64,000 bases of DNA from PoT sp049331405 (GCF_049331405.1 NZ_CP186274.1:3224001-3288000), one strand, 5' to 3'. Positions 52,230 to 62,760 are shown, counted from the first letter of the stretch. Translations and numbers: made by a program. The notes: generated by a model from the sequence alone, not told the origin.

Positions 52230-52322
52230 CGCTTCCCTTTCCTCCGACGGAGTACTCTCAACACCACTCGACCTCGACCTCGACCCGGAGGTACATGATC
52301 GACCATGCGGAAGGCATCTCGA

Positions 52323-53474
52323 TCACAAGATACCAGGCTGGGCGATGTTAATGCCCTTGAGGGCCATTTTCAAAGTTTCGACGCTCGGCGCGACTTCGAA
52401 GGCGGTGGCACGCTCGATCCGCTCGGTCTGGACCAGGACCTTGAGGCTCTCGGTGAAGTCCTGCATGCCTTCTTCCTTGCCGATGCGGATCGCGTCGCCG
52501 AGCTTCGTATCCTCCTCGTTGAGGATCAGCTTCCGGACGATCGGGTTGGTCCGCATGATCTCGTTCGTCGGCACGCGAGTGATGCCCTGCGCCTGGAGTT
52601 CCTTGGTCGTCGGCAGCAACTTCTGGGCGACGATCGCCTTGAGGTTGAAGGCCATCGACTGGCGGAGGGCGGGGTGCATGTCCCGCGGGAAGAGGTCGAG
52701 GATACGGCCGATCGTCGAGGGGGCGCTCGACGCGTGGATGGTCCCGAAGACGAGGTGGCCCGTCTCGGCGGCGTGCATGGCGGCCGAGAACGTGTGCTGG
52801 TCACGCATCTCGCCCACCAGGATGATGTCGGGGTCCTGCCGGACCGCGTGCTTCAGGGCGGTCTCCCAGTCGCAGACGTCGATGCCGACCTCGCGCTGGT
52901 TGATGATCGACTTGTCGTCCTTGAACGTGAATTCGATCGGGTCCTCGATCGTCACGATATGCATGCGCTCGCGCTCGTTGATGTACTGGAGCATCGAGGC
53001 GATGGTCGTGCTCTTGCCCGACCCGGTCACGCCGGCGAGGATGATGATGCCCTGCTCGTACTGCGTGATCTCGGCCATGACCGGCGGCAGGCCAAGGCCC
53101 TCGAAGTTCGGGATCGAGTTGTTCACGCGGCGGGCGACGAGACTGAGCCGCCCCCTCTGCTTGAACAGGTTCACGCGGAAGCGGGTCTCCATCTCGCCGT
53201 CGTAGACGATGTGCGCGAAGTCGACGCCCCCTTCCTCATCCAGGATGTTCTTCTGGCGTGGCGTGAGGATCGGGTACATCAGCCGTTCCATGTCGGCCGT
53301 CGACAGGACCGGCAACTGCATCTGACGCAACACGCCGCCCAGGCGCATGGCGGGGGCCAGGCCGACCTTTAGGTGGAGGTCGGACCCCTTGTGCTTCATC
53401 ACCATGCGGAAGAGCTTGTTGGCCTCGGGCTCGTTGGTGGAGGACTCGACGTTGACATCAGCCGCGGTCGCCAT
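52323..53474 (-). CDS. pilT: PilT-like twitching motility ATPase
   Basis: A 383-aa ATPase of the PilT type, which drives pilus retraction. The N-terminal segment MKHKGSDLHLKVGLAPAMRLGG is PilT-typical (read in part), then Walker A GVTGSGKST, Asp box TIEDPIEFTF, Walker B DIILVGEMRDQHT and His box TIHASSAPSTIGRILDLF. The AIRGLIRE-type C-terminal motif of PilT is here less clear. No pilin or PilC gene is in the window. It is the first gene of a three-gene run with the membrane-anchored GspE/PilB-like ATPase and the CvpA-like protein. Confidence 0.9.
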   Translation of the reverse strand: MATAADVNVESSTNEPEANKLFRMVMKHKGSDLHLKVGLAPAMRLGGVLRQMQLPVLSTADMERLMYPILTPRQKNILDEEGGVDFAHIVYDGEMETRFRVNLFKQRGRLSLVARRVNNSIPNFEGLGLPPVMAEITQYEQGIIILAGVTGSGKSTTIASMLQYINERERMHIVTIEDPIEFTFKDDKSIINQREVGIDVCDWETALKHAVRQDPDIILVGEMRDQHTFSAAMHAAETGHLVFGTIHASSAPSTIGRILDLFPRDMHPALRQSMAFNLKAIVAQKLLPTTKELQAQGITRVPTNEIMRTNPIVRKLILNEEDTKLGDAIRIGKEEGMQDFTESLKVLVQTERIERATAFEVAPSVETLKMALKGINIAQPGIL

Positions 53475-53613
53475 GGACAGTCGCTCCTTGCCTTGGACAA
53501 AGCCGGATCCCCACGAGGCAGTTCTGGCCGAGGAAGGGATCGAGTGGAGTCAGGTTCGTGATCGAATTCTATGAGGAAGCGAGGTCGAGTCGATCGACCT
53601 TCGGGAGATCGAA

Positions 53614-54420
53614 TTATCCCGCCAGGCTGGGGGCCTTCGAGGGCGTCTCGCCCACGAGCCGCACGGGGACGCCGTGCTCCGCCAGGTATTTCTTGGTGTC
53701 CGCGATCGTATATTCTCGGTAATGGAAGATGCTTGCGGCAAGGGCCGCGCTCGCCCCGCCTTCGACGACGGCCGCCCGCAGGTGCTCGGGGCTGCCCGCA
53801 CCCCCGGAGGCGACGACCGGGATCTCCACGGCGTCGGCCACGGCGCGGGTCATCGGCAGGTCGTAGCCGTTCTTGGTGCCGTCGGCGTCCATGCTCGTCA
53901 GGACGATCTCGCCGGCGCCCAATCGTTCGATCTCGCGGGCCCAGGCGACCGCCTCGAGCCCCGTGCCGATCCGCCCGCCGTTGATGTGCACCTCCCAGAA
54001 CTCTTTCCCGTCGCGGTCGACGCGCTTGGGATCGATGTTCACCACGATGCACTGGCTGCCGAACCGCCTGGCGGCCCGATAGACGAAGTCGGGGTCGCGG
54101 ACGGCCGCGGAGTTGATGGAGACCTTGTCGGCCCCCGCGTTCAGCAAGGCCCGGATGTCGTCGAGGTTGCGGATGCCGCCGCCGACGGTCAGGGGCATGA
54201 AGCAGACCTCGGCGGTCCTGCGGACGACGTCCCAGATGATCTCACGCCCCTGGTGGCTGGCCGTGATGTCGAGGAAGACGAGTTCGTCGGCCCCTTCCTG
54301 CTCGTAGCGGGACGCGACTTCGACCGGATCACCCGCGTCGCGGAGGTTGACGAAATTCGTTCCTTTGACGACGCGACCCTCGTTGACGTCGAGGCAAGGG
54401 ATGATCCGCTTGGCCAGCAT
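53614..54420 (-). CDS. hisF: Imidazole glycerol phosphate synthase subunit HisF
   Basis: A 268-aa (beta/alpha)8 barrel cyclase subunit that, with HisH, makes imidazole glycerol phosphate and AICAR in histidine synthesis. The N-terminus AKRIIPCLDVNEGRVVKG with the catalytic Asp near residue 11, the second catalytic Asp in IVVNIDPKR, GGGIRNLDDIRALL and VASGGAGSPEHL are all present. It ends with a 15-residue extension beyond the usual end. There is no other his gene nearby, so the pathway is dispersed. ATG 54420 is the start. Confidence 0.95.
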   Translation of the reverse strand: MLAKRIIPCLDVNEGRVVKGTNFVNLRDAGDPVEVASRYEQEGADELVFLDITASHQGREIIWDVVRRTAEVCFMPLTVGGGIRNLDDIRALLNAGADKVSINSAAVRDPDFVYRAARRFGSQCIVVNIDPKRVDRDGKEFWEVHINGGRIGTGLEAVAWAREIERLGAGEIVLTSMDADGTKNGYDLPMTRAVADAVEIPVVASGGAGSPEHLRAAVVEGGASAALAASIFHYREYTIADTKKYLAEHGVPVRLVGETPSKAPSLAG

Positions 54421-54580
54421 TCCGAAGTCCGGTCTTTTGATTATTCGAAAGTTGAGGGGGACGCAGCGCGTTTCTCAACGCGAGTCTTCCAACTGAATAA
54501 TTCTAACCCACTCTCTTCGAAGATCCTAGTAGGCAGAATGGAACCGGGTTGCGGCATGCGGCGAGTGTGCGGGGAGCGGC

Positions 54581-56566
54581 TCAGCGACCGGGGCCGGTGC
54601 CGAGATCCAGGGTCTCGATGACCCGCGGGCAATCCGGCAGCGAACCCAGGAAGGTCCGGCCATACGGCTTGGTGAGCAGTCGAGGGTCGAGGACGACGAC
54701 GATGCCCCGGTCATTCCTCGATCGGACGAGCCGCCCGAACCCCTGCTTGAGCTTGATGACCGCCTCGGGGACCTGATATTCGACGAATGGGTTGCCCCCT
54801 CGCTTGCGGATCGCTTCGAGCCTGGCCTCGAGCAGCGGGTGGCTCGGGACGCTGAACGGGAGCCTGACGATGATGACGTTCGAGAGGGCCTCGCCCGGCA
54901 CGTCGACCCCTTGCCAGAAGCTCTCCGCGCCGAAGATGACGCTGTTCACGTCGGCCTTGAAGGCGTCGACCATCTTGGAACGCGGCATCCCCTCGCTCTG
55001 GGCGAACAGGGTGATCCCGCGCTGGGAGAACCAGGGGGTCAGCGCCGAGGCCGCCTTCTCGAGCATCCGGTGCGACGTGAAGAGGACGAACGCCTTGCCC
55101 TGGGTCTTCTCGAGGTAATGCGGGATCGCGCGTATCGCCGCCTTCTCGAAGTCGTCGCTCCGCTCGGAGGGGTCGGGCAGGTTCCTGGGCAGGTGGATCT
55201 TCACCTGATTGGGATAGTCGAAGGGGCTCCCCAGCGTCAGGTTCTCCCCCTGCGTCAGGCCGAGCCGTTGTCGATAGAAGTCGAATTTCGGGGGCGAGCC
55301 GACGCAGAGGGTCGCCGAGGCCAGGATGCAGGTCGGGACCCGGTCGAAGAGCTCTCGCCTCATCGTCGGACCGACGTCGAGCGGTGCGCACGAGAGCCGG
55401 ACCCTGCGCCGCTGTCCTTGCTCGACCTCGACCCAGTAGACGCTCTCGGGCATCCCCTGATCGAGCCAGGCGGAGAGGGTGTTCGAGAGGGTCTCGCAGC
55501 GCTCCTGCGCGGCCGAGAGCTCGATCTTCTGCTCCTCCTTCTCGACCGTATCGGCCCCCCGGCCGATGACCCTGGAGAGCTTGCGGAGCTCCTCGACAAC
55601 GGCGTCGGAGACGGTCAGGGGCTTGCGGAGGCGGCCGTTCGAACTGCCGTGGCGCAACTGCCAGTCGGCCACGTCGTCGAAGAAGTCGCGGGCGATGTAG
55701 CGGACCTTGCGGAGCTGGTCGATGGCCTCGTGGAGCCGATGATAGGCCAGGAGCCCCTTTTCCGTCCGCTCGTGGCAGAGTTTGCTCAGGAGGTACTCGA
55801 CCTGGCCGTTGGTGATCTTCAGGCCCAGGTGGTCGCCGGCCACGGCCTCGAGCGTGTGCGCCTCGTCGAAGATCGCGACCTGATACTCGGGGAGCAGGCT
55901 GGCGCCGGCGGCCCTGAGGGCGAGGTCGCTCATGAAGAGGGCGTGGTTTACGACCAGGATGTTCGCCGACCACATCCGCCGCCTGGCCTTGTAATAGAAG
56001 CAATCCTTGTTGCGAGGGCAGGCCCGGCCCATGCAGTTGCCGTTCTCGCTGGAGATCGCGTCCCAGACGGGCCCGAGCGGCTTGAAGTCGAGGTCGGAGC
56101 GGGTCCCGTCCTGAGTCGAGCCGGCCCAGAGCTTGACCTCGGCGAGTTGCTGGAATTCCTCGTTCGTGTGGAAGGTCGAGCCTGCTCGGGCTGCGGCGGC
56201 TTCGAGGCGTCGGAGGCTGATGTAGTTGGATCGCCCCTTGACGAGGACGGCCGAGAACTCCTGCGGCATGCAGGCCCGCAGGAAGGGGAGGTCCTTGCGG
56301 AGCAACTGCTCCTGGAGATTGATCGTGTGGGTCGAGACGACGACTTTTTTGCCGAGGCTCGTGGCCGCGAGGATCGCCGGCACGAGGTAGGCGAAGCTCT
56401 TGCCCGTGCCGGTCCCGGCCTCGACCATGAGGTGGCCGCCGGTCTCCATGACCTTCGCCGCGGCCCTCGCCATCTGGAGTTGTTCTTCGCGAGGCTCGTA
56501 GCCGGGGAGGCGACGGGCGATCAAGCCGTCAGGTCCGAGGATCGCCATCGGATCAAGCTCGGACAT
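54581..56566 (-). CDS. DinG-family ATP-dependent DNA helicase
   Basis: A 661-aa superfamily 2 XPD-like helicase (DinG type), expected to unwind 5'-tailed DNA and to act in replication and repair. Walker A EAGTGTGKS (49-57), DEAH in IFDEAHTLE (234-237), and the late motifs FGAESFWQGVDVPGEAL and QGFGRLVRSRNDRG are present. The iron-sulfur region has Cys178, Cys183 and Cys189, but the first ligand position has Ser117 (GRSNYISLRR) where DinG/XPD proteins have Cys, so a 4Fe-4S cluster may lack one ligand or use Ser. It is a single-gene unit. Confidence 0.9.
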   Translation of the reverse strand: MSELDPMAILGPDGLIARRLPGYEPREEQLQMARAAAKVMETGGHLMVEAGTGTGKSFAYLVPAILAATSLGKKVVVSTHTINLQEQLLRKDLPFLRACMPQEFSAVLVKGRSNYISLRRLEAAAARAGSTFHTNEEFQQLAEVKLWAGSTQDGTRSDLDFKPLGPVWDAISSENGNCMGRACPRNKDCFYYKARRRMWSANILVVNHALFMSDLALRAAGASLLPEYQVAIFDEAHTLEAVAGDHLGLKITNGQVEYLLSKLCHERTEKGLLAYHRLHEAIDQLRKVRYIARDFFDDVADWQLRHGSSNGRLRKPLTVSDAVVEELRKLSRVIGRGADTVEKEEQKIELSAAQERCETLSNTLSAWLDQGMPESVYWVEVEQGQRRRVRLSCAPLDVGPTMRRELFDRVPTCILASATLCVGSPPKFDFYRQRLGLTQGENLTLGSPFDYPNQVKIHLPRNLPDPSERSDDFEKAAIRAIPHYLEKTQGKAFVLFTSHRMLEKAASALTPWFSQRGITLFAQSEGMPRSKMVDAFKADVNSVIFGAESFWQGVDVPGEALSNVIIVRLPFSVPSHPLLEARLEAIRKRGGNPFVEYQVPEAVIKLKQGFGRLVRSRNDRGIVVVLDPRLLTKPYGRTFLGSLPDCPRVIETLDLGTGPGR

Positions 56567-56703
56567 ATCTGTTTATGGCCTTTGAAGAACTCGGACGACC
56601 CCGCGAGGGCGTATACTGCAACTTCCGTGTGCAGACCTCGCGGGGGGATCGCTCGCTCGGCTTCGACTTCTGAACCTTGAATGAGGAGAAGGACGGCGCA
56701 ATC

Positions 56704-57759
56704 TCAGCGGGGCTTGATGAGCCCTTCGGTCGGGCTGGAGGCCGTGGCGTAGAGCTTCTTCGGGATCCGCCCGGCACGGGCCGCGAGCCAGCCGGCCTCA
56801 ATGGCCAGGCGCATCGCGTGGGCCATGCGGAAGGCATCCTCCGCGCCGGCGATCCCGGTGTTGAGCAAGACGCCATCGCAGCCGAGTTCCATCGCAAGGG
56901 TCACGTCACTGGCCGTGCCCACGCCGGCGTCGACGATAACCGGATAGTCGGGGTCGTCCTGCTTGAGATCCTCGAGGATGATCCGGATGTTGTTCGGGTT
57001 GAGCACCCCTTGGCCGCTGCCGATCGGGCTGCCGGCGGGCATCACGCTCGCGGCCCCTTCGGCTTTGAGCCGACGGGCCATGATGGGGTCGTCGCTCGTG
57101 TAGCAGAGGACCTCGAAGCCCTCCTTCACGAGCACGCGCAGGGCTTCGAGCGTCGCCACGGGGTCGGGCAGGAGGGTCCTCGTGTCGGCGAGGACCTCGA
57201 GCTTGACCCAGTTCGACCCGGGGTTCTCGAGCCCTTCAAGCAACTCGCGGCCGAGCCTGGCCGTCCTCAAGGCCTCATCGGCCGAGAAGCAGCCGGCCGT
57301 ATTCGGGAGGATCGTGTAGCGCCTGGGGTCGAGGAAGTCGAGGATGTTCCGCCCTTCCTTGTCGAACAGGCGCTCGCGGCGGACGGCGACGGTGACGACC
57401 TCGGTCCCGCTGGCATCGAGGCATTCTCGCATCAATTCCAGCGTGCGATACTTGCCCGTGCCGACGAGGAGCCGGCTCGTGAAGGTGTGCGAGCCGATCG
57501 TCAGCGGGGGGATCTCGGCCGGCGTGGGGGCTCCGCCGCCGACGAACGTGACGACCTCGAGGACGTCGCCATCCTTGATCGCCGTCTCCTCGTGCCGCTT
57601 GCGGGTGACGAGGTCGCGGTTGAGCTCGACGGCCACGAACGCCGGCTTCACGCCCATCTGCTGGAGCAATCCGGCCACGGTCAACGTGTCCGGGACCTCT
57701 CGGCTCTTGCCGTTTAGCGTAATAATCACGATCCGTCCCGTCGGCTGACGTGGTGGCAC
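56704..57759 (-). CDS. thiG: ThiS-ThiG fusion (sulfur carrier and thiazole synthase)
   Basis: A 351-aa fusion. Residues about 10-75 form a ThiS ubiquitin-like sulfur carrier (ITLNGKSREVPDTLTVAGLL, then AVELNRDLVTRKR and VVTFVGGG). From about residue 83 comes a complete ThiG thiazole synthase: GSHTFTSRLLVGTGKY, VVTVAVRRERLF, ILPNTAGCFSADEALRTA, VMPAGSPIGSGQGV and VIVDAGVGTASD. ThiS must normally end in free Gly-Gly to carry sulfur; here GGG (74-76) is internal. The start may be GTG 57759 or GTG 57729. It is a probable single-gene unit. Confidence 0.92.
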   Translation of the reverse strand: MPPRQPTGRIVIITLNGKSREVPDTLTVAGLLQQMGVKPAFVAVELNRDLVTRKRHEETAIKDGDVLEVVTFVGGGAPTPAEIPPLTIGSHTFTSRLLVGTGKYRTLELMRECLDASGTEVVTVAVRRERLFDKEGRNILDFLDPRRYTILPNTAGCFSADEALRTARLGRELLEGLENPGSNWVKLEVLADTRTLLPDPVATLEALRVLVKEGFEVLCYTSDDPIMARRLKAEGAASVMPAGSPIGSGQGVLNPNNIRIILEDLKQDDPDYPVIVDAGVGTASDVTLAMELGCDGVLLNTGIAGAEDAFRMAHAMRLAIEAGWLAARAGRIPKKLYATASSPTEGLIKPR

Positions 57760-57879
57760 GAGGCCTTATGTATTCCAAAGGGCCAGGGACGCTGTGGCCC
57801 TGGTTCTCGACGCCTGTCCATCATAAGGAGCTGCGACATTTTCGGTCAAGGATGCGGCCGGCCCCGGCCACGAGGGGGG

Positions 57880-58431
57880 TCAAACCCCGTAGAGCCCGCG
57901 CTGATGGCGGCGGATCTGGAAATGGCAGAGCGCCACCGCGCAGGCGTCGGCGACGTCGTGCGGCTCCGGCAGGCAATTTAGGCCGAGCTCGAGCTGCACG
58001 GCGTGCTGCATCTGGGCCTTGGGGGCCTTGCCGCTCCCCGTCAGGGTCTTCTTGATCCGGGAGGCGGCGTAGCCGAAGACGGGCACGCCCTGCTGCTCGG
58101 CCGCGAGCATGATGACCCCCCTCGCGTGGGCCATGATGATGGCCGTGCGCGGGTGCTTGACGTGGCTGTGGACCTGCTCGAGGGCCAGTGCGTCGGGGGT
58201 GAACGCCTCCAGGATCTCGACGATCCCCTGGTGGAGGACGTTCAGCCGTCCGCTCAGGCTCGCGTTCGCGCTCCGAGGGCGGATCACCCCCGCCTCGACC
58301 ACGTAGGCCCCCGAGGCGCAGGGTGCGACGACGGCATAGCCGGTCACTCCCAGGCCAGGGTCGATCCCGAGGACCCGGCCATGGGTCGCTCGGGTTTCGT
58401 CGGCAAAGGGGTTGGCCTCGGAACGAGTCAT
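57880..58431 (-). CDS. ruvC: Crossover junction endonuclease RuvC
   Basis: A 183-aa RuvC, which resolves Holliday junctions with RuvAB. The first catalytic Asp lies in LGIDPGLGVTGYAVV, the Glu in LALEQVHSHVKHPRTA, and the two last acidic residues in HDVADACAVALCH. The start is ATG 58431, with AAAGGA upstream; the frame opens at 58512 inside cysS but the upstream part is not needed. It follows cysS by 49 bp, so ispF-cysS-ruvC form one run. No ruvA or ruvB is seen. Confidence 0.95.
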   Translation of the reverse strand: MTRSEANPFADETRATHGRVLGIDPGLGVTGYAVVAPCASGAYVVEAGVIRPRSANASLSGRLNVLHQGIVEILEAFTPDALALEQVHSHVKHPRTAIIMAHARGVIMLAAEQQGVPVFGYAASRIKKTLTGSGKAPKAQMQHAVQLELGLNCLPEPHDVADACAVALCHFQIRRHQRGLYGV

Positions 58432-58480
58432 CACGCGGTCCTTTCCCTGGACGACGACGAGAGGAGCAAGGGGCGTAGGC

Positions 58481-59953
<1,473 letters not shown>

Positions 59954-60022
59954 GTGTCTTCGAGGCGTGTGCGACACGCCGTTCTCCGCGGCCTTGAGCC
60001 GTCAGTGCCTTCGGATAGTAGA

Positions 60023-60496
60023 TCAGCGGGGAGAGAGCAGGACGACCGCCTCGCAGGAGATCGCCTCGGATCGTCCGATCGGCCCGACGAGTTCCCCGGT
60101 CTTCGCCTTGATATTCACCGCGCCCGGGTCGAGCCCGAGGAGCCTCGCGACGTTCTCGCGCACGCGTGCCTTATAGGGCCCGAGCTTCGGCTCCTGGGCG
60201 TGGACGATCACGTCGCAGTTCGAAGGCTGCCAGCCCGCAAGCCGGACCCGATCGAGCACCTCGGTGAGGAGCTTCGAGCTGTCCAGGCCCTTCCACTGCG
60301 GGTCGGTGTCCGGATAGAGCTCGCCGATGTCCCCGAGCGCCGCGGCACCCAGCAGGGCGTCCGAGACGGCGTGAAGCACGACGTCCGCGTCCGAATGGCC
60401 CACGAGCCCTCGAGGATAGTCGATGGTAATGCCGCCCAGGATCAGCGGCCGCCCCTCGGCGAGGCGATGCGTGTCGTGCCCGATACCCACTCGCAC
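60023..60496 (-). CDS. ispF: 2-C-methyl-D-erythritol 2,4-cyclodiphosphate synthase
   Basis: A 157-aa IspF, which closes the cyclodiphosphate in the MEP isoprenoid pathway. The metal ligands are in VGIGHDTHRL (Asp, His) and GHSDADVVLHAVSDALLG (His and others), followed by GDIGELYPDTDPQ and the cytidine-binding segment IKAKTGELVG. The frame opens at 60562, but GTG 60496 has GGGGAT upstream and gives the normal family length. It supplies precursors to the hpnCDE pathway encoded at 29-33 kb. It begins the ispF-cysS-ruvC run. Confidence 0.93.
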   Translation of the reverse strand: MRVGIGHDTHRLAEGRPLILGGITIDYPRGLVGHSDADVVLHAVSDALLGAAALGDIGELYPDTDPQWKGLDSSKLLTEVLDRVRLAGWQPSNCDVIVHAQEPKLGPYKARVRENVARLLGLDPGAVNIKAKTGELVGPIGRSEAISCEAVVLLSPR

Positions 60497-61012
60497 TAAA
60501 GGATCCCCGATCAGCTCTGCGATGTTACGACCTGCCAGGCCCGATCCGAACGATCGGGCCAACTCGGCAAAATGGTATCGTTTCTTCTCAAACGACGCTA
60601 TCCCCGCCGAGTGCCCCGAGACCGATCGTGGTTCCCATTCGTCGGGGTATTCACCTCGTCAGGGCCCCAAACTCATATCTGTTTGTACAGAGAGTCGGCT
60701 CGGGGCCTCCAAAACTTAGGTAAAACTTCGAAAGCAGTTCCCATTTCTTCCCTGAGTCAATGTAGATTTGGGAAGAAAAGGCGCTTTCCTACACTGTTGT
60801 TCAGTGGTTTGCGGTCTCGTGGCAAGACTTGAGAAAAATTTAAAAACTGATTCGGTAAAGACTTGGAGTAATTGATCGGTCCCGGACGTCGATGTCGGCA
60901 CACTTCGTGCTTTACTTTAATCCCGTCGCGACGAGCTGAGAAAGAAAGTCGCGACACCTGAGTCACAAAGGTCTTCCCATACTGGGTTTAGCTATCCATC
61001 ACGGAGGTTGCC
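60497..61012. other. Long leader region upstream of csrA
   Basis: About 515 bp between the divergent ispF and csrA genes. The part from about 60690 to 60960 is A/T-rich and free of coding frames with host bias. It must hold both promoters, but no full -35/-10 pair was found. Confidence 0.4.
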
Positions 61013-61207
61013 ATGCTGGTCCTGAGCCGCAAGCTGAACGAGAAGATCGTGATCGACGGGAACATCGTGATCACCGTGGTCAAGATCGACCGCAACCAGG
61101 TCCGCCTCGGCATCGAAGCCCCCGGCCAGATCCCGGTCTACCGCGAAGAAATCCTGCCGCTGACCCGCACCGAGAAGGAAGAGACGGAACTGGCGATCTG
61201 CTCCTGA
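61013..61207 (+). CDS. csrA: Carbon storage regulator CsrA
   Basis: A 64-aa CsrA/RsmA RNA-binding regulator that binds GGA motifs in mRNA leaders and controls translation and stability. The sequence MLVLSRKLNEKIVIDGNI, then IEAPGQIPVYREEI with the Arg of the RNA-contact surface, covers the full domain. It is a complete family-length protein. GGAGG lies 6 nt before ATG 61013; a GGA-containing ribosome site could allow self-repression, as in other bacteria. It stands alone. Confidence 0.95.
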   Translation: MLVLSRKLNEKIVIDGNIVITVVKIDRNQVRLGIEAPGQIPVYREEILPLTRTEKEETELAICS

Positions 61208-61375
61208 GCGTCTCGTCCCGTCGAGATGAATGCGATGGCGCTATTTGGGAATGAGCATCCAGGTTGAGGAGGAGGAATTCGCCGACTGGCCTCGGGGGGT
61301 TGAATCGTTTAACGTTTGTCGAACCATCTCGGTTCTTCACCTTTCCTAGAGGCAATGGGTCGGGGAGTTACTCTG

Positions 61376-62593
61376 ATGACGAATCGACCGGATTCGGATT
61401 TCGACCGACGCGGATTCTTGCAGACGGGTGCTTTGGCGACCGCCTCGGTACTGGCGGGAGCCCAGGGGAGCCAGGCCGCTCCTGACTCGGCGAAGAAGCC
61501 GATGATCCCTCGCCGCCCACTCGGCAAGACGGGCGTGGATGTGACCATCCTGAATCAAGGTACGTGGCAGAGCCCCGGGCTCGACCGCTTGCTGCGGTTC
61601 GCGTACGCCAGCGGCATCCGCTTCTTCGACACGGCCGACTGCTATGGGTCCGAACCGGCCATCGCCCGCTGGCTGCAGGCCATGCCGGAGGTCCGCAAGG
61701 AGATCTTCCTCGCGACCAAGGACCATCCGAGGAGCCCTCGGGATCTGATCCCGATGCTCGACAAGCGTTTGAAGACGCTCCAGACCGACTACGTGGATCT
61801 CTTCTATATCCACGGTATCGGCCCGGGCGAGTATGGGCAGGACTCCCTCAACTGGCCGAAGAGCAAGGAACTGAAAGAGGCGATCGAGGCCATCAAGAAG
61901 TCGGGGAAGGCTCGATTCGTCGGATTCTCCTGCCATGACGAGAGGCGAGCCGATTACGTCCAGGCGGCCGCGGACGGCGGCTTCATCGACGTGATCATGC
62001 TCCAGTTCACCGCCTGGCTGCCGAAGAACACCGCGCTCAACAAGGCGCTCGATGCCTGCTACAAGCGGGGTATCGGCCTGGTTTCGATGAAGCAGGTCGC
62101 GGGGCAAGACAAGATCCTCGAGACGGTCCCCAAGCGGATCCCGAGCCTCAAAGAGAAGGGGCTTTCTCCCTACCAGGGACTCCTGCACGCGATCTGGTCC
62201 GACGAACGGATCACGTCGTGCTGCGTCTCGATGCGAAACACCGACCAGATCCGCGAGAACAGCATCGCCGCCAAGAACTTCGAGCCCTTGAATCAGGCTC
62301 AGATCAAGGAGTTGCGCGACGCCTGCATCGCGGCCGGACCGACCTTCTGCGCCGACTGCGACGGCCGTTGTGCCCGCGCGGCGGGGACCAAAGCCTCACT
62401 CGGAGACCTGACGCGGCTCATCACCTACCACGACCACTATGGTTATCGTGGCGAGGCGCGAAGGCTCTACTCCAAACTCTCGGAAACTCAGCGTGATTGG
62501 TCGGGGGCCGACCTCGAAGCTGCGCAGACCGCCTGCCCCAATCACCTGAATTTTGCGAGTCTCATGCCCAGGGTGGATAAACACCTCGCCTGA
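61376..62593 (+). CDS. Tat-exported aldo/keto reductase with C-terminal cysteine cluster
   Basis: A 405-aa oxidoreductase. The twin-arginine signal (DRRGFLQTGALATASVLAG, about residues 9-27) predicts folded export. The aldo/keto reductase barrel has RPLGKTGVDVTIL, FFDTADCYGS (catalytic Asp and Tyr), the catalytic Lys in FLATKDHP, and DYVDLFYIHG with the His. The C-terminus carries FCADCDGRC and a further Cys in ACPNHL, a ferredoxin-like 4-Cys arrangement seen in a subset of the family. The frame opens at 61316, but ATG 61376 begins the Tat signal. Substrate unknown. Confidence 0.88.
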   Translation: MTNRPDSDFDRRGFLQTGALATASVLAGAQGSQAAPDSAKKPMIPRRPLGKTGVDVTILNQGTWQSPGLDRLLRFAYASGIRFFDTADCYGSEPAIARWLQAMPEVRKEIFLATKDHPRSPRDLIPMLDKRLKTLQTDYVDLFYIHGIGPGEYGQDSLNWPKSKELKEAIEAIKKSGKARFVGFSCHDERRADYVQAAADGGFIDVIMLQFTAWLPKNTALNKALDACYKRGIGLVSMKQVAGQDKILETVPKRIPSLKEKGLSPYQGLLHAIWSDERITSCCVSMRNTDQIRENSIAAKNFEPLNQAQIKELRDACIAAGPTFCADCDGRCARAAGTKASLGDLTRLITYHDHYGYRGEARRLYSKLSETQRDWSGADLEAAQTACPNHLNFASLMPRVDKHLA

Positions 62594-62633
62594 ACGGCGA
62601 TCACCATCACGGTGCGAACATGAACTCGCTCGA

Positions 62634-62666
62634 CGAAGGCGGCCCGGCAATGCCCGGGCCGCCTTC
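62634..62666 (+). terminator. Rho-independent terminator of the aldo/keto reductase gene
   Basis: A long GC stem (GAAGGCGGCCCGG / CCGGGCCGCCTTC, slight offset) with a short loop, followed on the plus strand by GTTTCGTTTTGG. It lies about 40 bp after the stop. Confidence 0.85.
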
Positions 62667-62731
62667 GTTTCGTTTTGGTTGAGGCGTTCCTAACAGATGC
62701 TTTCCTTCATGGCATGCGGATCGGATTTTTC

Positions 62732-62760
62732 TTGAGTTTACCGGGGATCGTCGACATAGT
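62732..62760 (+). promoter_or_regulatory. Sigma-70-type promoter of the RRM gene
   Basis: TTGAGT at 62732-62737, a 17-bp spacer, and CATAGT at 62755-62760. The start codon follows at 62896, giving a long 5' leader. Confidence 0.65.
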
